Of a stretch of DNA of 64,000 bases, positions 20,474-28,956 are shown in pieces (position 1 is the first letter of the stretch; the number at the start of each line of letters is the position of its first letter). This stretch comes from Bog-473 sp963777485. GTDB taxonomy: Bacteria > Actinomycetota > Acidimicrobiia > Acidimicrobiales > RAAP-2. The position numbers and the translations under genes were made by a program. The stretch lies in NCBI GenBank assembly GCA_963777485.1, contig CAVZQP010000001.1:434001-498000 (forward strand), given 5' to 3'. The notes below the pieces were generated by a model, which saw only the letters and a program-made list of their open reading frames with translations, was not told the origin of the DNA and ran no database searches.

Positions 20474-20481
20474 GGGTCCCG

Positions 20482-20487
20482 ACGCTA
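20482..20487 (-). promoter_or_regulatory. -10 box TAGCGT for the phosphotransferase operon
   Basis: On the minus strand TAGCGT is followed by eight bases and GTG 20473. It sets the start of the three-gene operon. Confidence 0.4.
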
Positions 20488-20575
20488 ATCGGTGTGCAGC
20501 GGGGCCTTCGGACGCCTCCGGGTCGACCCCGTCCGACGGGACGAGGCGGACACAACCATTACCCTCGGAGCCGAA

Positions 20576-21289
20576 ATGGACGTCACCGACCAGACATTCC
20601 AAGACGAGGTCCTGACCCGCAGCACCACGGTGCCGGTCGTCGTCGACCTGTGGGCGCCCTGGTGTGGGCCGTGCAAGACGCTCGGGCCGATGCTCGAGAA
20701 GGCGGTCGCCGACACCAACGGCGCCGTCGCGCTCGCCAAGGTCAACGTCGACGAGAACCCGCGGGTCGCGCAGTCGTTCGCCGTGCAGTCGATCCCCGCG
20801 GTCTTCGCCATCAGCAACGGCCAGGTTGTGGACCAGTTCATCGGCGCCGTCCCCGAAGCGCAGGTGACGGCGTTCATCCAGCGTCTCGCGCCGGCCCCGA
20901 GCGAGGCCGACAACCTCGTAGCCGCGGGCGACGAGGCGTCGCTGCGCAAGGCGCTCGAGCTCGAGCCGGACCACGGCGGTGCCATCGAGGCGCTGGCGCG
21001 GTTGCTCATCGACCGCGACGAAGCCGCCGAGGCTCTCGCCATCCTCGGGCGCATCCCCGAGACCGACGCCACCCGTGCCCTGGCCGCCGACGCCCGGCTC
21101 CTCGAGGCCGGCGTCGACGTCTCCGATACCGGCCGCGACGAGATCGCCGGCAAGCTCGACGGCCTCCTCGACAAGGTGCGCGACGACGACGGCGCGCGCC
21201 AGGAGTTCGTCGACTTGCTCGAGGCGCTCGGCCCGTCCGACCCGCGCACCAACGAATACCGGCGCGCGCTGGCGGCGCGGCTGTTCTGA
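20576..21289 (+). CDS. Thioredoxin with C-terminal TPR-like region (CnoX/YbbN type)
   Basis: 237 residues from ATG 20576. The thioredoxin fold spans residues 1-105, with the active site APWCGPCKTL near 26-35. The cis-proline is in SIPAVF near 73. The remaining 130 residues are helical, with TPR-like repeats, the layout of the chaperedoxin CnoX/YbbN family that protects proteins under oxidative stress. TACCCT lies 10 bases before the ATG. The stop overlaps the folP start (TGATG), so translation is coupled. Confidence 0.88.
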   Translation: MDVTDQTFQDEVLTRSTTVPVVVDLWAPWCGPCKTLGPMLEKAVADTNGAVALAKVNVDENPRVAQSFAVQSIPAVFAISNGQVVDQFIGAVPEAQVTAFIQRLAPAPSEADNLVAAGDEASLRKALELEPDHGGAIEALARLLIDRDEAAEALAILGRIPETDATRALAADARLLEAGVDVSDTGRDEIAGKLDGLLDKVRDDDGARQEFVDLLEALGPSDPRTNEYRRALAARLF

Positions 21290-22200
21290 TGGCCCTCGGG
21301 GCTCCGGGCACCGAGACCGGCGCCCAACCCGACACCGCCGGACAGCGCACCCTCTTGGCGCCGAGCGCACGCACCCTCGATCTCGCCGGCCGGCGCTACG
21401 ACCTGACCCACCGCGCGCTGGTGATGGGCATCCTCAACCGCACGCCCGACTCCTTCTACGACAAGGGCGCAACCTTCGAGCTCGACAAGCTCTGGGCGCG
21501 CGCCGAGCAGCTGGTCGTCGACGGCGCCGACATCCTCGATATCGGTGGCGTCAAGGCGGGACCCGGACCCGAGGTGACCGAGCCCGAGGAGCTCGACCGG
21601 GTCGTCCCGGTCGTCGCCGGACTCGTCGCGCGCTTCGACACGCCGGTCTCGGTCGACACCTGGCGCGCCTCGGTGGCACGGGCCTCCTACGCCGAGGGCG
21701 CGGTCATGGGCAACGACATCAGCGGCCTGGGCGACCCCGACTACGTGCCGGCGGCGGCCGAGCACGATGCGGCGGTCGTCATAACCCACATCCGCCTCAA
21801 GCCCCGCGTCGCCGACCCCGAGCCGCACTACGACGACGTCGTCGCCGACGTGGCGGCGTTCCTCATCGAGCGCGCCGGCCAGGCCCGTGCCGCCGGTGTC
21901 CCGGCCGAGCGCATCGTGCTCGATGCGGGCCTCGATCTCGGCAAGACGGCCGAGCAGTCGCTCACCCTGCTGCGCGCCTCTCGGCATCTTGCCTCACTCG
22001 GCTTCCCGCTCCTCCTCTCTGCGTCCAACAAGACGTTCCTCGGGAAGGTCCTCGATCTGGAGATCACCGAGCGGGGTGCCGCTTCCATCGGCGCGGCGGC
22101 CCTCGGGATCGCGTGGGGTTGCCGCATTGTCCGGGTCCATGACGTCCTTGGCACTTGCCGGGCCCGCGACGCCCTCGCCGCCGTGAGCGAGGCGCAGTGA
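21289..22200 (+). CDS. folP2: Dihydropteroate synthase paralogue (FolP2-like)
   Basis: 303 residues from ATG 21289. It has the DHPS barrel start VMGILNRTPDSFYDKGATF near 45-63 and ADILDIGG near 82-89. The usual pterin- and pABA-site sequence is altered: NRTPDSFYDKG replaces the NVTPDSFSDGG type, and the HMRG-type loop is THIRLKP near 165. This is the pattern of mycobacterial FolP2 (Rv1207 type), which is not thought to be an active DHPS. Its role is therefore uncertain. It is coupled to the thioredoxin gene upstream and to holA downstream (GTGA). Confidence 0.82.
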   Translation: MALGAPGTETGAQPDTAGQRTLLAPSARTLDLAGRRYDLTHRALVMGILNRTPDSFYDKGATFELDKLWARAEQLVVDGADILDIGGVKAGPGPEVTEPEELDRVVPVVAGLVARFDTPVSVDTWRASVARASYAEGAVMGNDISGLGDPDYVPAAAEHDAAVVITHIRLKPRVADPEPHYDDVVADVAAFLIERAGQARAAGVPAERIVLDAGLDLGKTAEQSLTLLRASRHLASLGFPLLLSASNKTFLGKVLDLEITERGAASIGAAALGIAWGCRIVRVHDVLGTCRARDALAAVSEAQ

Positions 22201-23249
22201 GCGCGAGCGCCGCCACGGCCGCACGGGCTTCGGCCTACCTCGTCCGCGGCGACGACGCCTCACTCGTCGCACAGGAGGTGCGCGCGTTGCTGGCCGGTGT
22301 CGTCGGCGACCGCGACCACACGCTCGTCGTCGAGGAGATCGGCGGTTCGCCGGCCGACGAACTGAACGTCGGCGCCATCGTCGATGCCAGCCTGACCCCG
22401 CCGTTCCTGATCGACCTGCGCGTCGTCGTGGTGCGCGACGCGGGCCGGTTGCTCACGGCGGACGTGCCGCGGCTGGTCGAGGTGGTGCAGGAGCCGCTGC
22501 CGACGACGGTGCTGATCCTGGTGGCCGGGGGCGGGACGATCCCGGCGCCGCTGGTCAAGGCAATTGCGGCCAGCGGAGAGATCGTCGACGTCTCGACGAG
22601 CAAGGCGGGTGACCGCAAGGCCTGGCTTCACGAACACCTGCGGGACGCCCCGGTGCATCTCGACCGCGGCGCCACGGATCTGCTGGCGGACCACGTGGGC
22701 GAGGACCTCGGCCGGGTGGAGGGACTGCTCTCCGCCCTGAGCGCGGCGTACGGCGAAGGGGCGAGCGTCTCGGCCGAGGACCTCGAGCCGTATCTGGGCG
22801 AGGCGGGCAACCTGCCCCGTTACGCGCTGACCGACGCCATCGACCGCGGCGAGGCGCGCACGGCGCTGCGCGTCCTCCACCGCCTCTCCGAGGCGGGCGG
22901 CCTGGCACCGATGCAGATCCTCGCCACGCTGCACGGGCACTACGCCAACATGCTGGCGCTCGACGGAGAGGACGTGATGGGGGAGCGCGACGCCGCCGCC
23001 GTCCTCGGCACGGCACCCTTCGTCGCGAAGAAGGCCCTCGAGCAGTCGCGCCGGCTGGGGAGCGAGAGGATCGCCGAAGGGATCAAGCTGATCGCCGCGG
23101 CGGACCTCGACTGCCGGGGGATGAGCGGCCTCGACTCCAGTGTCGTCATCGAGATCCTCGTCGCACGCCTCGCCACCCAGACCCGCCCGGCGCGTCAGAC
23201 GCGGCCACCTCGGGCCCGCGCCGGTTCCGGCGCCAGCTCGCGCCGCTAA
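22197..23249 (+). CDS. holA: DNA polymerase III subunit delta
   Basis: 350 residues from GTG 22197, overlapping the folP2-like stop by four bases. HolA opens the sliding clamp within the clamp loader. The call rests on overall pattern: an N-terminal AAA-like fold without Walker A (AYLVRGDDASLVAQEVRALL), the charged middle, LAEEYLGEAGN-like AEDLEPYLGEAGNLPRYAL near 195-213, and the C-terminal collar helices (GGLAPMQILATLHGHYANML near 236-255). Normally holA is followed by rpsT; here a 7.4-kb block intervenes. Confidence 0.88.
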   Translation: MSASAATAARASAYLVRGDDASLVAQEVRALLAGVVGDRDHTLVVEEIGGSPADELNVGAIVDASLTPPFLIDLRVVVVRDAGRLLTADVPRLVEVVQEPLPTTVLILVAGGGTIPAPLVKAIAASGEIVDVSTSKAGDRKAWLHEHLRDAPVHLDRGATDLLADHVGEDLGRVEGLLSALSAAYGEGASVSAEDLEPYLGEAGNLPRYALTDAIDRGEARTALRVLHRLSEAGGLAPMQILATLHGHYANMLALDGEDVMGERDAAAVLGTAPFVAKKALEQSRRLGSERIAEGIKLIAAADLDCRGMSGLDSSVVIEILVARLATQTRPARQTRPPRARAGSGASSRR

Positions 23250-24106
23250 GGCCGGATCTGCTCGGCGACCCCCAGCATCCAGGGGAAGTCCACCGACTGG
23301 ACGACGCAGTAGGCGAAGAGCCAGAGGAGAAGGCGTTCGACGTCGAGACCCAGCAGACCCGCCATGCGTGAGGCCAGCGCCACCGGGTCGGAAACCAAGC
23401 GGTCCTTACAGTTGAGGTGATGCTGGAGCGCGTCGTAGGTCGGGTCGCCGACGAAGGGCTTGGGATCGATGACCAGCCATGGTTCCCGCTGGGAGGCAAG
23501 GACGTTCTCGGCGTGAAGGTCGGTGCAGAGCAATCGCTCGTCGGATGCCGTGGACGGCAAGGACCGGAAAAGAGCCGTACCGTCTCGAGCGGTGCCAGGA
23601 TCGATCCCGTCACCCCGTCCCACTGAAAGCTTGCGCTCGAAACTGTCTGCCCAGTAGTCGCACATCTCCTGGAGTGGGCGGAACGAGCCCGGGTCAGCCG
23701 GGATGCGCCACAGCCGCTGGAGCAGCCCGGCGATGACGACATCCTGTTCTTCCTCCGGACTCTCCGCCAGCGTCGTTCCCGGCACGCAGCGTTCCAGCAA
23801 CAGTGCGGTCGTTGTCGGGCCGATCCGTTCGTCGCGGAACACCCGAACGGCGCCGTCGCCGTTCCATTCGCGTAGTGCGGCCGCTTCGTCCTCTCCTTCC
23901 ATGTGACGGGACCCGACCTTCAACACGACGTCGCCGAATTCGGGCGAGGTAACGGGCGCCACCCACGCGGTCACTCCGCCCGGTTCGTAGATCTCGCCGA
24001 GTGTGAGCGTCCAGCGGGAGACGATGCCCTCGATCTCTCGTGACAACCCGGCCAGCCATGCCGTTCGGCGGTCGTCGCGACACGCGGCGACCAGGTTGCT
24101 CGGCAT
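23246..24106 (-). CDS. Aminoglycoside/hydroxyurea-type antibiotic kinase (APH(6)-like)
   Basis: 286 residues from ATG 24106; GTG 24121 is an in-frame alternative. The kinase catalytic block LCTDLHAENVLASQ is near 195-208 and WLVIDPKPFVGDPTYDALQ near 213-231. Both fit the family that includes streptomycin 6-kinase and hydroxyurea phosphotransferase. The N-terminal lobe holds VVLKVGSRHMEGEDEAAALR. Whether it confers resistance cannot be told; many chromosomal members have unknown substrates. It ends 4 bases into the holA stop region, tail to tail. Confidence 0.82.
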   Translation of the reverse strand: MPSNLVAACRDDRRTAWLAGLSREIEGIVSRWTLTLGEIYEPGGVTAWVAPVTSPEFGDVVLKVGSRHMEGEDEAAALREWNGDGAVRVFRDERIGPTTTALLLERCVPGTTLAESPEEEQDVVIAGLLQRLWRIPADPGSFRPLQEMCDYWADSFERKLSVGRGDGIDPGTARDGTALFRSLPSTASDERLLCTDLHAENVLASQREPWLVIDPKPFVGDPTYDALQHHLNCKDRLVSDPVALASRMAGLLGLDVERLLLWLFAYCVVQSVDFPWMLGVAEQIRP

Positions 24107-24176
24107 GGGGAGTCCGGCCACGTGCCATTGTCGCTCGTGGTAGCAGGGAGCCGGCGAGAGGCGGCCGGCAGCCGAG

Positions 24177-24443
24177 TCAGCCTTCGGTGCGCGCCCCAGG
24201 CTCTCCTGCGCACGGATCGCAGCACTGGCACAGGCGGAGAACACCAACGAGCCCCAGGAATTCGAGGAGCTCCGGCAGCCCGCCGCAGGCGCCGTGGAGC
24301 TGCAGTGAACGGCCGCAGCGCGTCGCCGTCACCTGCAGTCGAGCCAACGCGTCGACCGCGCCGAGGTCGGCGGGCACCAGCCACGAGACATCGAGGTCGA
24401 TGGGAGGGATCTCGGCCCGGTGGCGGGGCGGTCCCGGTTCCAT
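24177..24443 (-). CDS. Small STAS-like protein with CxCCxxC tail
   Basis: 88 residues from ATG 24443, two bases after the sigma factor stop. IDLDVSWLVPADLGAVDALA and the later GGLPELLEFLGL fit the STAS fold of anti-sigma antagonists and MlaB-like proteins. The usual phosphorylatable serine region is hard to place (GRSLQLHGACGG). The last 20 residues carry CQCCDPC, a possible metal or redox site. Coupling to an ECF gene suggests a regulatory pair. The STAS call is moderate, based on pattern only. Confidence 0.6.
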   Translation of the reverse strand: MEPGPPRHRAEIPPIDLDVSWLVPADLGAVDALARLQVTATRCGRSLQLHGACGGLPELLEFLGLVGVLRLCQCCDPCAGEPGARTEG

Positions 24444-24445
24444 CG

Positions 24446-25411
24446 TTAGCCCTTCGCGGCCAGCCGGGGAGGAAGGCCGAAGAGCTTGAAGAGCGCAGGC
24501 TCCAAGAAGACGTGGATCGCACCGACGCGGCCTTCGACCACGTCGAGCACCTGGATGGCGAACGCCTGGGGCGCGCCACCCGGCTCCAAGGTCCGGTAGA
24601 CCGCCACGGCAGGCGAGCCGTTCGCGCTGATGGGGGTGAACCTCTCCTGACCGAAGGCCTCCGCCTTGACCATCCAGCGACGGATGTCCGCGGGCCCGCG
24701 CATCCACAGCTCGAACGGGGGCATCTCGAGGATGGCGTCGTCCCGCAGAAGGGCCACGAGTCCGTCGATGTCGTCGCGCTCGAAGGCATCGACGTATGCC
24801 GCCAGGACCTCACGATCCTCGGTTGACGGCTCGCTCGGGGTCAGGTCCGGCTGCGCATCACCGACCGCGGCGCGGGCCCGGCGCAGGGTGCTGTTCACCG
24901 CCGTCGTGCTCGTCTCGAGCAGCACGGCGACTTCGGCTGCCGGCCACCGCAACACGTCGCGCAAGATCAGCACGGCACGCTGACGAGGGGCGAGATGCTG
25001 CAGGGCGGCGATGAAGGCGATACGCACGGACTCGCGGGCCACAGCCCGCTCCGCGGGATCGTCCTCCGGCGACGGCAAGACCATGCCGTCGGGCGCCGGC
25101 CCGATCCAGAACGCTTCGGGGCGGACGTCGCCGCGGACGAGCTCGCCCGATTGCGCGGGTGCGACGTCCATCGGCAGCGCGCGCCGTGCCCGGCCCTTGG
25201 ACATGTCGATGCAGACGTTCGTGGCGATCCGATAGAGCCACGGTCGGAGCCCTGCCCGATCCTCGAAGCGGTCGAGCGCTCTCCACGCCCGCACCATCGC
25301 GTCCTGCACCGCGTCCTCGGCTTCGTGGATCGACCCGAGCATCCGGTAGCAGTAGCCGGTCAACTCGTGACGGTACGGCTCCAACTGCTCGGCTGATACC
25401 ACGCCGGTCAC
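24446..25411 (-). CDS. ECF-type sigma factor with SnoaL-like C-terminal domain (SigG/SigJ-like)
   Basis: 321 residues from GTG 25411. Region 2 is near 10-75 (YRMLGSIHEAEDAVQDAMVR, then WLYRIATNVCID). Region 4 is near 140-190 (LAPRQRAVLILRDVLRWPAA, STTAVNSTLRRARA). About 120 residues follow that resemble a SnoaL-like NTF2 fold, the fused domain that replaces an anti-sigma in such ECF groups. The STAS-like gene is translationally linked downstream. No matching target promoter was identified. Confidence 0.87.
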   Translation of the reverse strand: MTGVVSAEQLEPYRHELTGYCYRMLGSIHEAEDAVQDAMVRAWRALDRFEDRAGLRPWLYRIATNVCIDMSKGRARRALPMDVAPAQSGELVRGDVRPEAFWIGPAPDGMVLPSPEDDPAERAVARESVRIAFIAALQHLAPRQRAVLILRDVLRWPAAEVAVLLETSTTAVNSTLRRARAAVGDAQPDLTPSEPSTEDREVLAAYVDAFERDDIDGLVALLRDDAILEMPPFELWMRGPADIRRWMVKAEAFGQERFTPISANGSPAVAVYRTLEPGGAPQAFAIQVLDVVEGRVGAIHVFLEPALFKLFGLPPRLAAKG

Positions 25412-25451
25412 GCGGGCCCGCTCACGACGGCAGCCTACGGCGGGGGACTGC

Positions 25452-26204
25452 TCACTGGAGGGGCGACAGACCGGCCGGCGTCAACAAGAACGCTCCCGCA
25501 TGGTGTTCGGCCGCCGAGACGAGCTCGAGTGTCGCCTTGCCGACGTCCTCGGGAGTGATGCCGGGTCCCACCTCCTCGAGATACGCCTCGACGGTCATGT
25601 CGTTGCGACGCGCGTACGCCTCGACGGCCATCGCACCGATGTCGGTCGCCGGCGTCAACTTCGGCAACACCGAGACGAACCGGATGCCCAAACCGGCACG
25701 GGCGGACTCGTCAGCGGCATACCCCGTGATGAAGCGGACCGTGGCCTTGGCGCCGGCGTAGCCGCCGCTGAGAGGTGAGCCGAACAAGGCGGCGCCGCTC
25801 GACATCACGACAACGGTGCTGCCCGGGCGGAGTGGTTGCAGCAAGGCCTCGCGCAGCCAGTGAAAGGCGTGGCGGACGTCAACGTCCCAGTTGCGGCTGA
25901 AGGTCTCCCACGTGTGCTCATGCAGTGGCCGCGGCAGCGGTGCCGCCCCCGCATTGAGCACCAGGACGTCCGGCTCGTACCGCCCGACCAGCATGCCCGC
26001 GACCACAGGGTCGGCCGCGTCCGCGACCACGGGGATGAGGCGGTCGCCGAGCTCGTCGCGCAGGCTCTCGAGCGGTCCGGCGCTGCGGGCGACGGCGACG
26101 ACCCGGGCGCCGTCGGCGAGGAGCGCGCCGGCGACCGCCCGTCCGAAGCCCCGGCTGGCTCCGGTCACGATGGCGGTTGGGATGGTCTGGTTCGAAGCGG
26201 GCAT
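25452..26204 (-). CDS. Short-chain dehydrogenase/reductase
   Basis: 250 residues from ATG 26204 behind AAGGAGG. The Rossmann motif TGASRGFG is near 14-21 and the NAG strand motif (LVLNAGAAPLP) near 82-92. The catalytic Ser is in VVVMSSGAALFG, and Tyr-x-x-x-Lys is in GGYAGAKATV near 150-159. It will use NAD(P)H; the basic residue after the glycine loop (SRGFGR) suits NADP. Substrate unknown. It is divergent from the SRPBCC gene, so the two may share a control region. Confidence 0.88.
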   Translation of the reverse strand: MPASNQTIPTAIVTGASRGFGRAVAGALLADGARVVAVARSAGPLESLRDELGDRLIPVVADAADPVVAGMLVGRYEPDVLVLNAGAAPLPRPLHEHTWETFSRNWDVDVRHAFHWLREALLQPLRPGSTVVVMSSGAALFGSPLSGGYAGAKATVRFITGYAADESARAGLGIRFVSVLPKLTPATDIGAMAVEAYARRNDMTVEAYLEEVGPGITPEDVGKATLELVSAAEHHAGAFLLTPAGLSPLQ

Positions 26205-26364
26205 CGGTTGGCCTCCTTGGCTCAGGGTGGTCCCCTCGCCGTTACAACCGGCCGGGCGCCGAAATGTCGTCGCGGACGAATTCGGATGTGGGCGCGACGA
26301 CTTTTCCCGGGTGGGGCAGTTGCACCGGGTGGAAGCCGATTCCCCGAATGAAAGGAACCAAGCC

Positions 26365-26823
26365 ATGAGCAGCCAGAACTTCGCCACGACGTTCGTGGTG
26401 GACCAGACGCCCGACGAGGCCTTCTCCGCCATCACGAACGTGCGCGGCTGGTGGTCCGGTGACATCGAAGGTCGGACCGACGTCCAAGGTGAGGTGTTCA
26501 CCTACCGCTACGAGGACATCCACTACACGAAGCAACGGATCAGCGAGCTGCTCCCCGGCCGCAAGGTGGTCTGGCAGATCGTGGACTCCGAGATCACCTT
26601 CACCGAAGACCCCAACGAGTGGACCGGCACCGAAGTCATCTTCGAGGTCGTTCCGACGGGCGGTCGGACCGAAGTCCGGTTCTCGCACGTCGGGCTCGTA
26701 CCCGAGTTCGAGTGCTACGACCAGTGCACGAGCGCCTGGGGCTTCTACATCAACAACAGTCTGCGACAGCTCATCACCACAGGCCGGGGCGCGCCCAACA
26801 CGAAGGAGAGCCCCGCCGCCTGA
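26365..26823 (+). CDS. SRPBCC (AHSA1-like) protein
   Basis: 152 residues from ATG 26365 with AAAGGAACC upstream. FVVDQTPDEAFSAITNVRGWW near the N-terminus is the standard opening of AHSA1/START-like proteins. The later RFSHVGLVPEFECYDQCTSAW followed by WGFYINNSLRQLI near 120-140 fits the same family. Members bind small hydrophobic ligands or act as polyketide/stress-related proteins. The function here is unknown. It is converging with the methyltransferase gene. Confidence 0.82.
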   Translation: MSSQNFATTFVVDQTPDEAFSAITNVRGWWSGDIEGRTDVQGEVFTYRYEDIHYTKQRISELLPGRKVVWQIVDSEITFTEDPNEWTGTEVIFEVVPTGGRTEVRFSHVGLVPEFECYDQCTSAWGFYINNSLRQLITTGRGAPNTKESPAA

Positions 26824-26833
26824 GCGCACACCC

Positions 26834-27457
26834 TCAGAGGCGTGTGACCGTCGCGAACCAGGCGGGGACGCCCTGCTCGATGAACGTCGTCTCGATCTTC
26901 GCCGGTTCCACCTGGTCGACGTTCCAGCCGCGTTGTTGGCTGAATGAGGCCCGCAGCTCCTCTTGCCCGATGGGGTGGGGACCGATATCGGGAGCGTCGT
27001 CGCTGAAGCACAACACGTAGAGGGTTCCGTCGTGCTCGGTCACGGACGCGAGGCTCGCCACATATTGCGCCCGCTCGCCTTGGTCGCAGGTGTGGAACAG
27101 GCCGCAGTCCAGCACCGTGTCGAAGCTGCGCTCCAGCCGGTCGAGCTCGAACGCATCGGCCACCGCGAATTCCGCGTCGATCCCGCGGTCCGCGGCCTTT
27201 GCCCGGGCAAGCTCGATGGCCGTCGCGGCGAGATCGACGCCCAGGGCCCGAAGCCCGAGCGACGCGGCGAGCAACGCGTGCTCACCCGTACCGCAGCCGG
27301 CATCGAGGACGGCTCCCGTGAATCCGCCCTCCGATGCGACACGCACGAACGCGTCCTGCGGCCGGCCGATGTCCCAGGGCGCCGGGTCGTGGCCCTCGTA
27401 GGACGCATCCCAGGACCGCCCGCTGGTGCGTTCGTGACTGGTCGGGGGACGCGGCAT
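26834..27457 (-). CDS. Class I SAM-dependent methyltransferase
   Basis: 207 residues from ATG 27457. Motif I is AVLDAGCGTGEHALLAA near 48-64, then an acidic residue after LGVDLA, and a motif IV-like FDTVLDCGLFHTC near 112-124. The opening (WDASYEGHDPAPWDIGRPQ) is shared by thiopurine- or tellurite-type methyltransferases and their relatives. The ATG overlaps the stop of the VOC gene (ATGA), so it is translationally coupled to it. Substrate unknown. Confidence 0.85.
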   Translation of the reverse strand: MPRPPTSHERTSGRSWDASYEGHDPAPWDIGRPQDAFVRVASEGGFTGAVLDAGCGTGEHALLAASLGLRALGVDLAATAIELARAKAADRGIDAEFAVADAFELDRLERSFDTVLDCGLFHTCDQGERAQYVASLASVTEHDGTLYVLCFSDDAPDIGPHPIGQEELRASFSQQRGWNVDQVEPAKIETTFIEQGVPAWFATVTRL

Positions 27458-27885
27458 CAGCTGGCGAGCGGCGAGGAGAACCACCAGCGATGGTTCTCGG
27501 GGTCGCGTGCGCCGTACTCGCGGAGCCCGTACTCCTGGTCCGACGGTTCGCTGTCGATGCGAGCGCCGGCCGCCCTCACCTTGGCGAAGTGTGCGTCCAC
27601 GTCGGGCACGATCACCTCGAGGCCACCGTGCGAGCCGTCAGCGCCCTTGGGTGAGGCCATCTCGTGCTCGGCGGTGACCGCGTGGAGCCAGATCGGGGCG
27701 TCGCCCGCCCGGACCTCTGCGTGCACGACCGTGCCGTCGTCGGTCCGGTAGATCCCTCCGGATGTGAATCCGAATGTGCTGACGAGGAAGTGGTGGGCCG
27801 CTTCGATGTCCTCGTAGACGAGGATGGGGATCACGGTCGTCGCGGTCATGGTGTCGTTGTCGGTGGTGTGCGCTGTGGTGGTCAT
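27457..27885 (-). CDS. VOC (glyoxalase/bleomycin-resistance) superfamily protein
   Basis: 142 residues from ATG 27885; ATG 27849 is a second possibility. The paired beta-alpha-beta-beta-beta pattern is visible: VIPILVYEDIEAAHHFLVST at the N-terminus and LEVIVPDVDAHFAKVRAAGA in the middle. It ends with YGLREYGARDPENHRWWF, the PhnB/glyoxalase-like tail in which Glu/His act as metal ligands. The cognate substrate is unknown. CATAGT lies six bases before ATG 27885. Confidence 0.82.
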   Translation of the reverse strand: MTTTAHTTDNDTMTATTVIPILVYEDIEAAHHFLVSTFGFTSGGIYRTDDGTVVHAEVRAGDAPIWLHAVTAEHEMASPKGADGSHGGLEVIVPDVDAHFAKVRAAGARIDSEPSDQEYGLREYGARDPENHRWWFSSPLAS

Positions 27886-27892
27886 GTAGCCA

Positions 27893-28774
27893 CTATGCAG
27901 GCACCATCTCGTCGGCGTCTTGTACAAACCTGACCTCGGGAATGGCTTTGGAGTCGGCGGCGAACGCCGCCGGGGTCATTCCGGCGAGCGCGGCGAAGTC
28001 CCTCGTCAGGTGGGACTGGTCGTAGAAGCCTGCCTCGGTGGCGACGTCGGCGAGCGAGCGGCGACGGGTCTGGTCCATGAGCATCGTCGTGGCGTGCTGG
28101 AAGCGGAGCAGGCGCGCGTAAGCCTTGGGTGTGAGACCGAGCTGGCGCCTGAAGTTCTGCGTGACGTGGCGCCGGCTCCATCCCGTCTCGTCCATCAACG
28201 GCTCGACTTTCGCCCCGCCCCGTGACCGATGCAGCTGACGCCGCAGCCACGCCACCTCCGGGGACAGCGCCGGGAGCTCACAGGACGCGAACGATGTGTC
28301 GAGGACGTCGAGCCGGGCCTCCCACGAGGGAGCGGCGGCCAGCTGCTCCACGAGGCGAGTGCCTTCCCGGCTGAGGGCGTCGTCGAGGGGGACCACCCGG
28401 TCGGTGTAGGACTCGACGTCGCCGAGGAGGGCGCGCGCACCCGCCGGGGTCAGCTCGACCTGGACGCCGAGCTGGTGGCCGGCGACGCCGGTCACGCTCG
28501 GGGACGACTGGTTGCCGACGACGAAGGCACGGACCCGTTGGGGGTCCGGCCCGACCTCGCCGCCGTGCACGTCCATCGCGTCGCCGAACGCAAGGATGAG
28601 CGCCACGCCGCAACGGGCGACCTCCCGGCGGAAGAATCCGTCGCCGGTCCACTCCTCGTAGCCGACGTACTCGCGAACCGCCCCGGCCGCGGCCGGGCTG
28701 ACCGCGCGCTGGGCCCAATCGTGGACGCCCAGCTCGGAGAGCCGGCGGGTGAGGACGAGCCCGTCCGCCATCAC
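27893..28774 (-). CDS. AraC-family transcriptional regulator
   Basis: 293 residues from GTG 28774 or ATG 28771. The last 100 residues hold two helix-turn-helix motifs (WSRRHVTQNFRRQLGLTPKA and LADVATEAGFYDQSHLTRDF), typical of AraC/XylS. The first 180 residues are a sensor domain without clear family; it has DAMDVHGGEVG near 65-75. It sits 7 bases upstream of the VOC-methyltransferase pair on the same strand, so it may be in that operon or regulate it. Confidence 0.87.
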   Translation of the reverse strand: MMADGLVLTRRLSELGVHDWAQRAVSPAAAGAVREYVGYEEWTGDGFFRREVARCGVALILAFGDAMDVHGGEVGPDPQRVRAFVVGNQSSPSVTGVAGHQLGVQVELTPAGARALLGDVESYTDRVVPLDDALSREGTRLVEQLAAAPSWEARLDVLDTSFASCELPALSPEVAWLRRQLHRSRGGAKVEPLMDETGWSRRHVTQNFRRQLGLTPKAYARLLRFQHATTMLMDQTRRRSLADVATEAGFYDQSHLTRDFAALAGMTPAAFAADSKAIPEVRFVQDADEMVPA

Positions 28775-28956
28775 CTCCAGCTTCCCACGGGAAGATGGCC
28801 CAGAGTCCGCTCGGTTCCAGGAGCCGATCGAAGGCCGTGAAGCGCCTCAACGAAGATCCGAGCCGCCCTCTGGGCGGTCTTCGATCTTGCGACGTTATGG
28901 GCGCTGGGGGGGCCGGGACAAGCGTGAGATCCGGGTCCCGTGCAACCATCGGAGTC

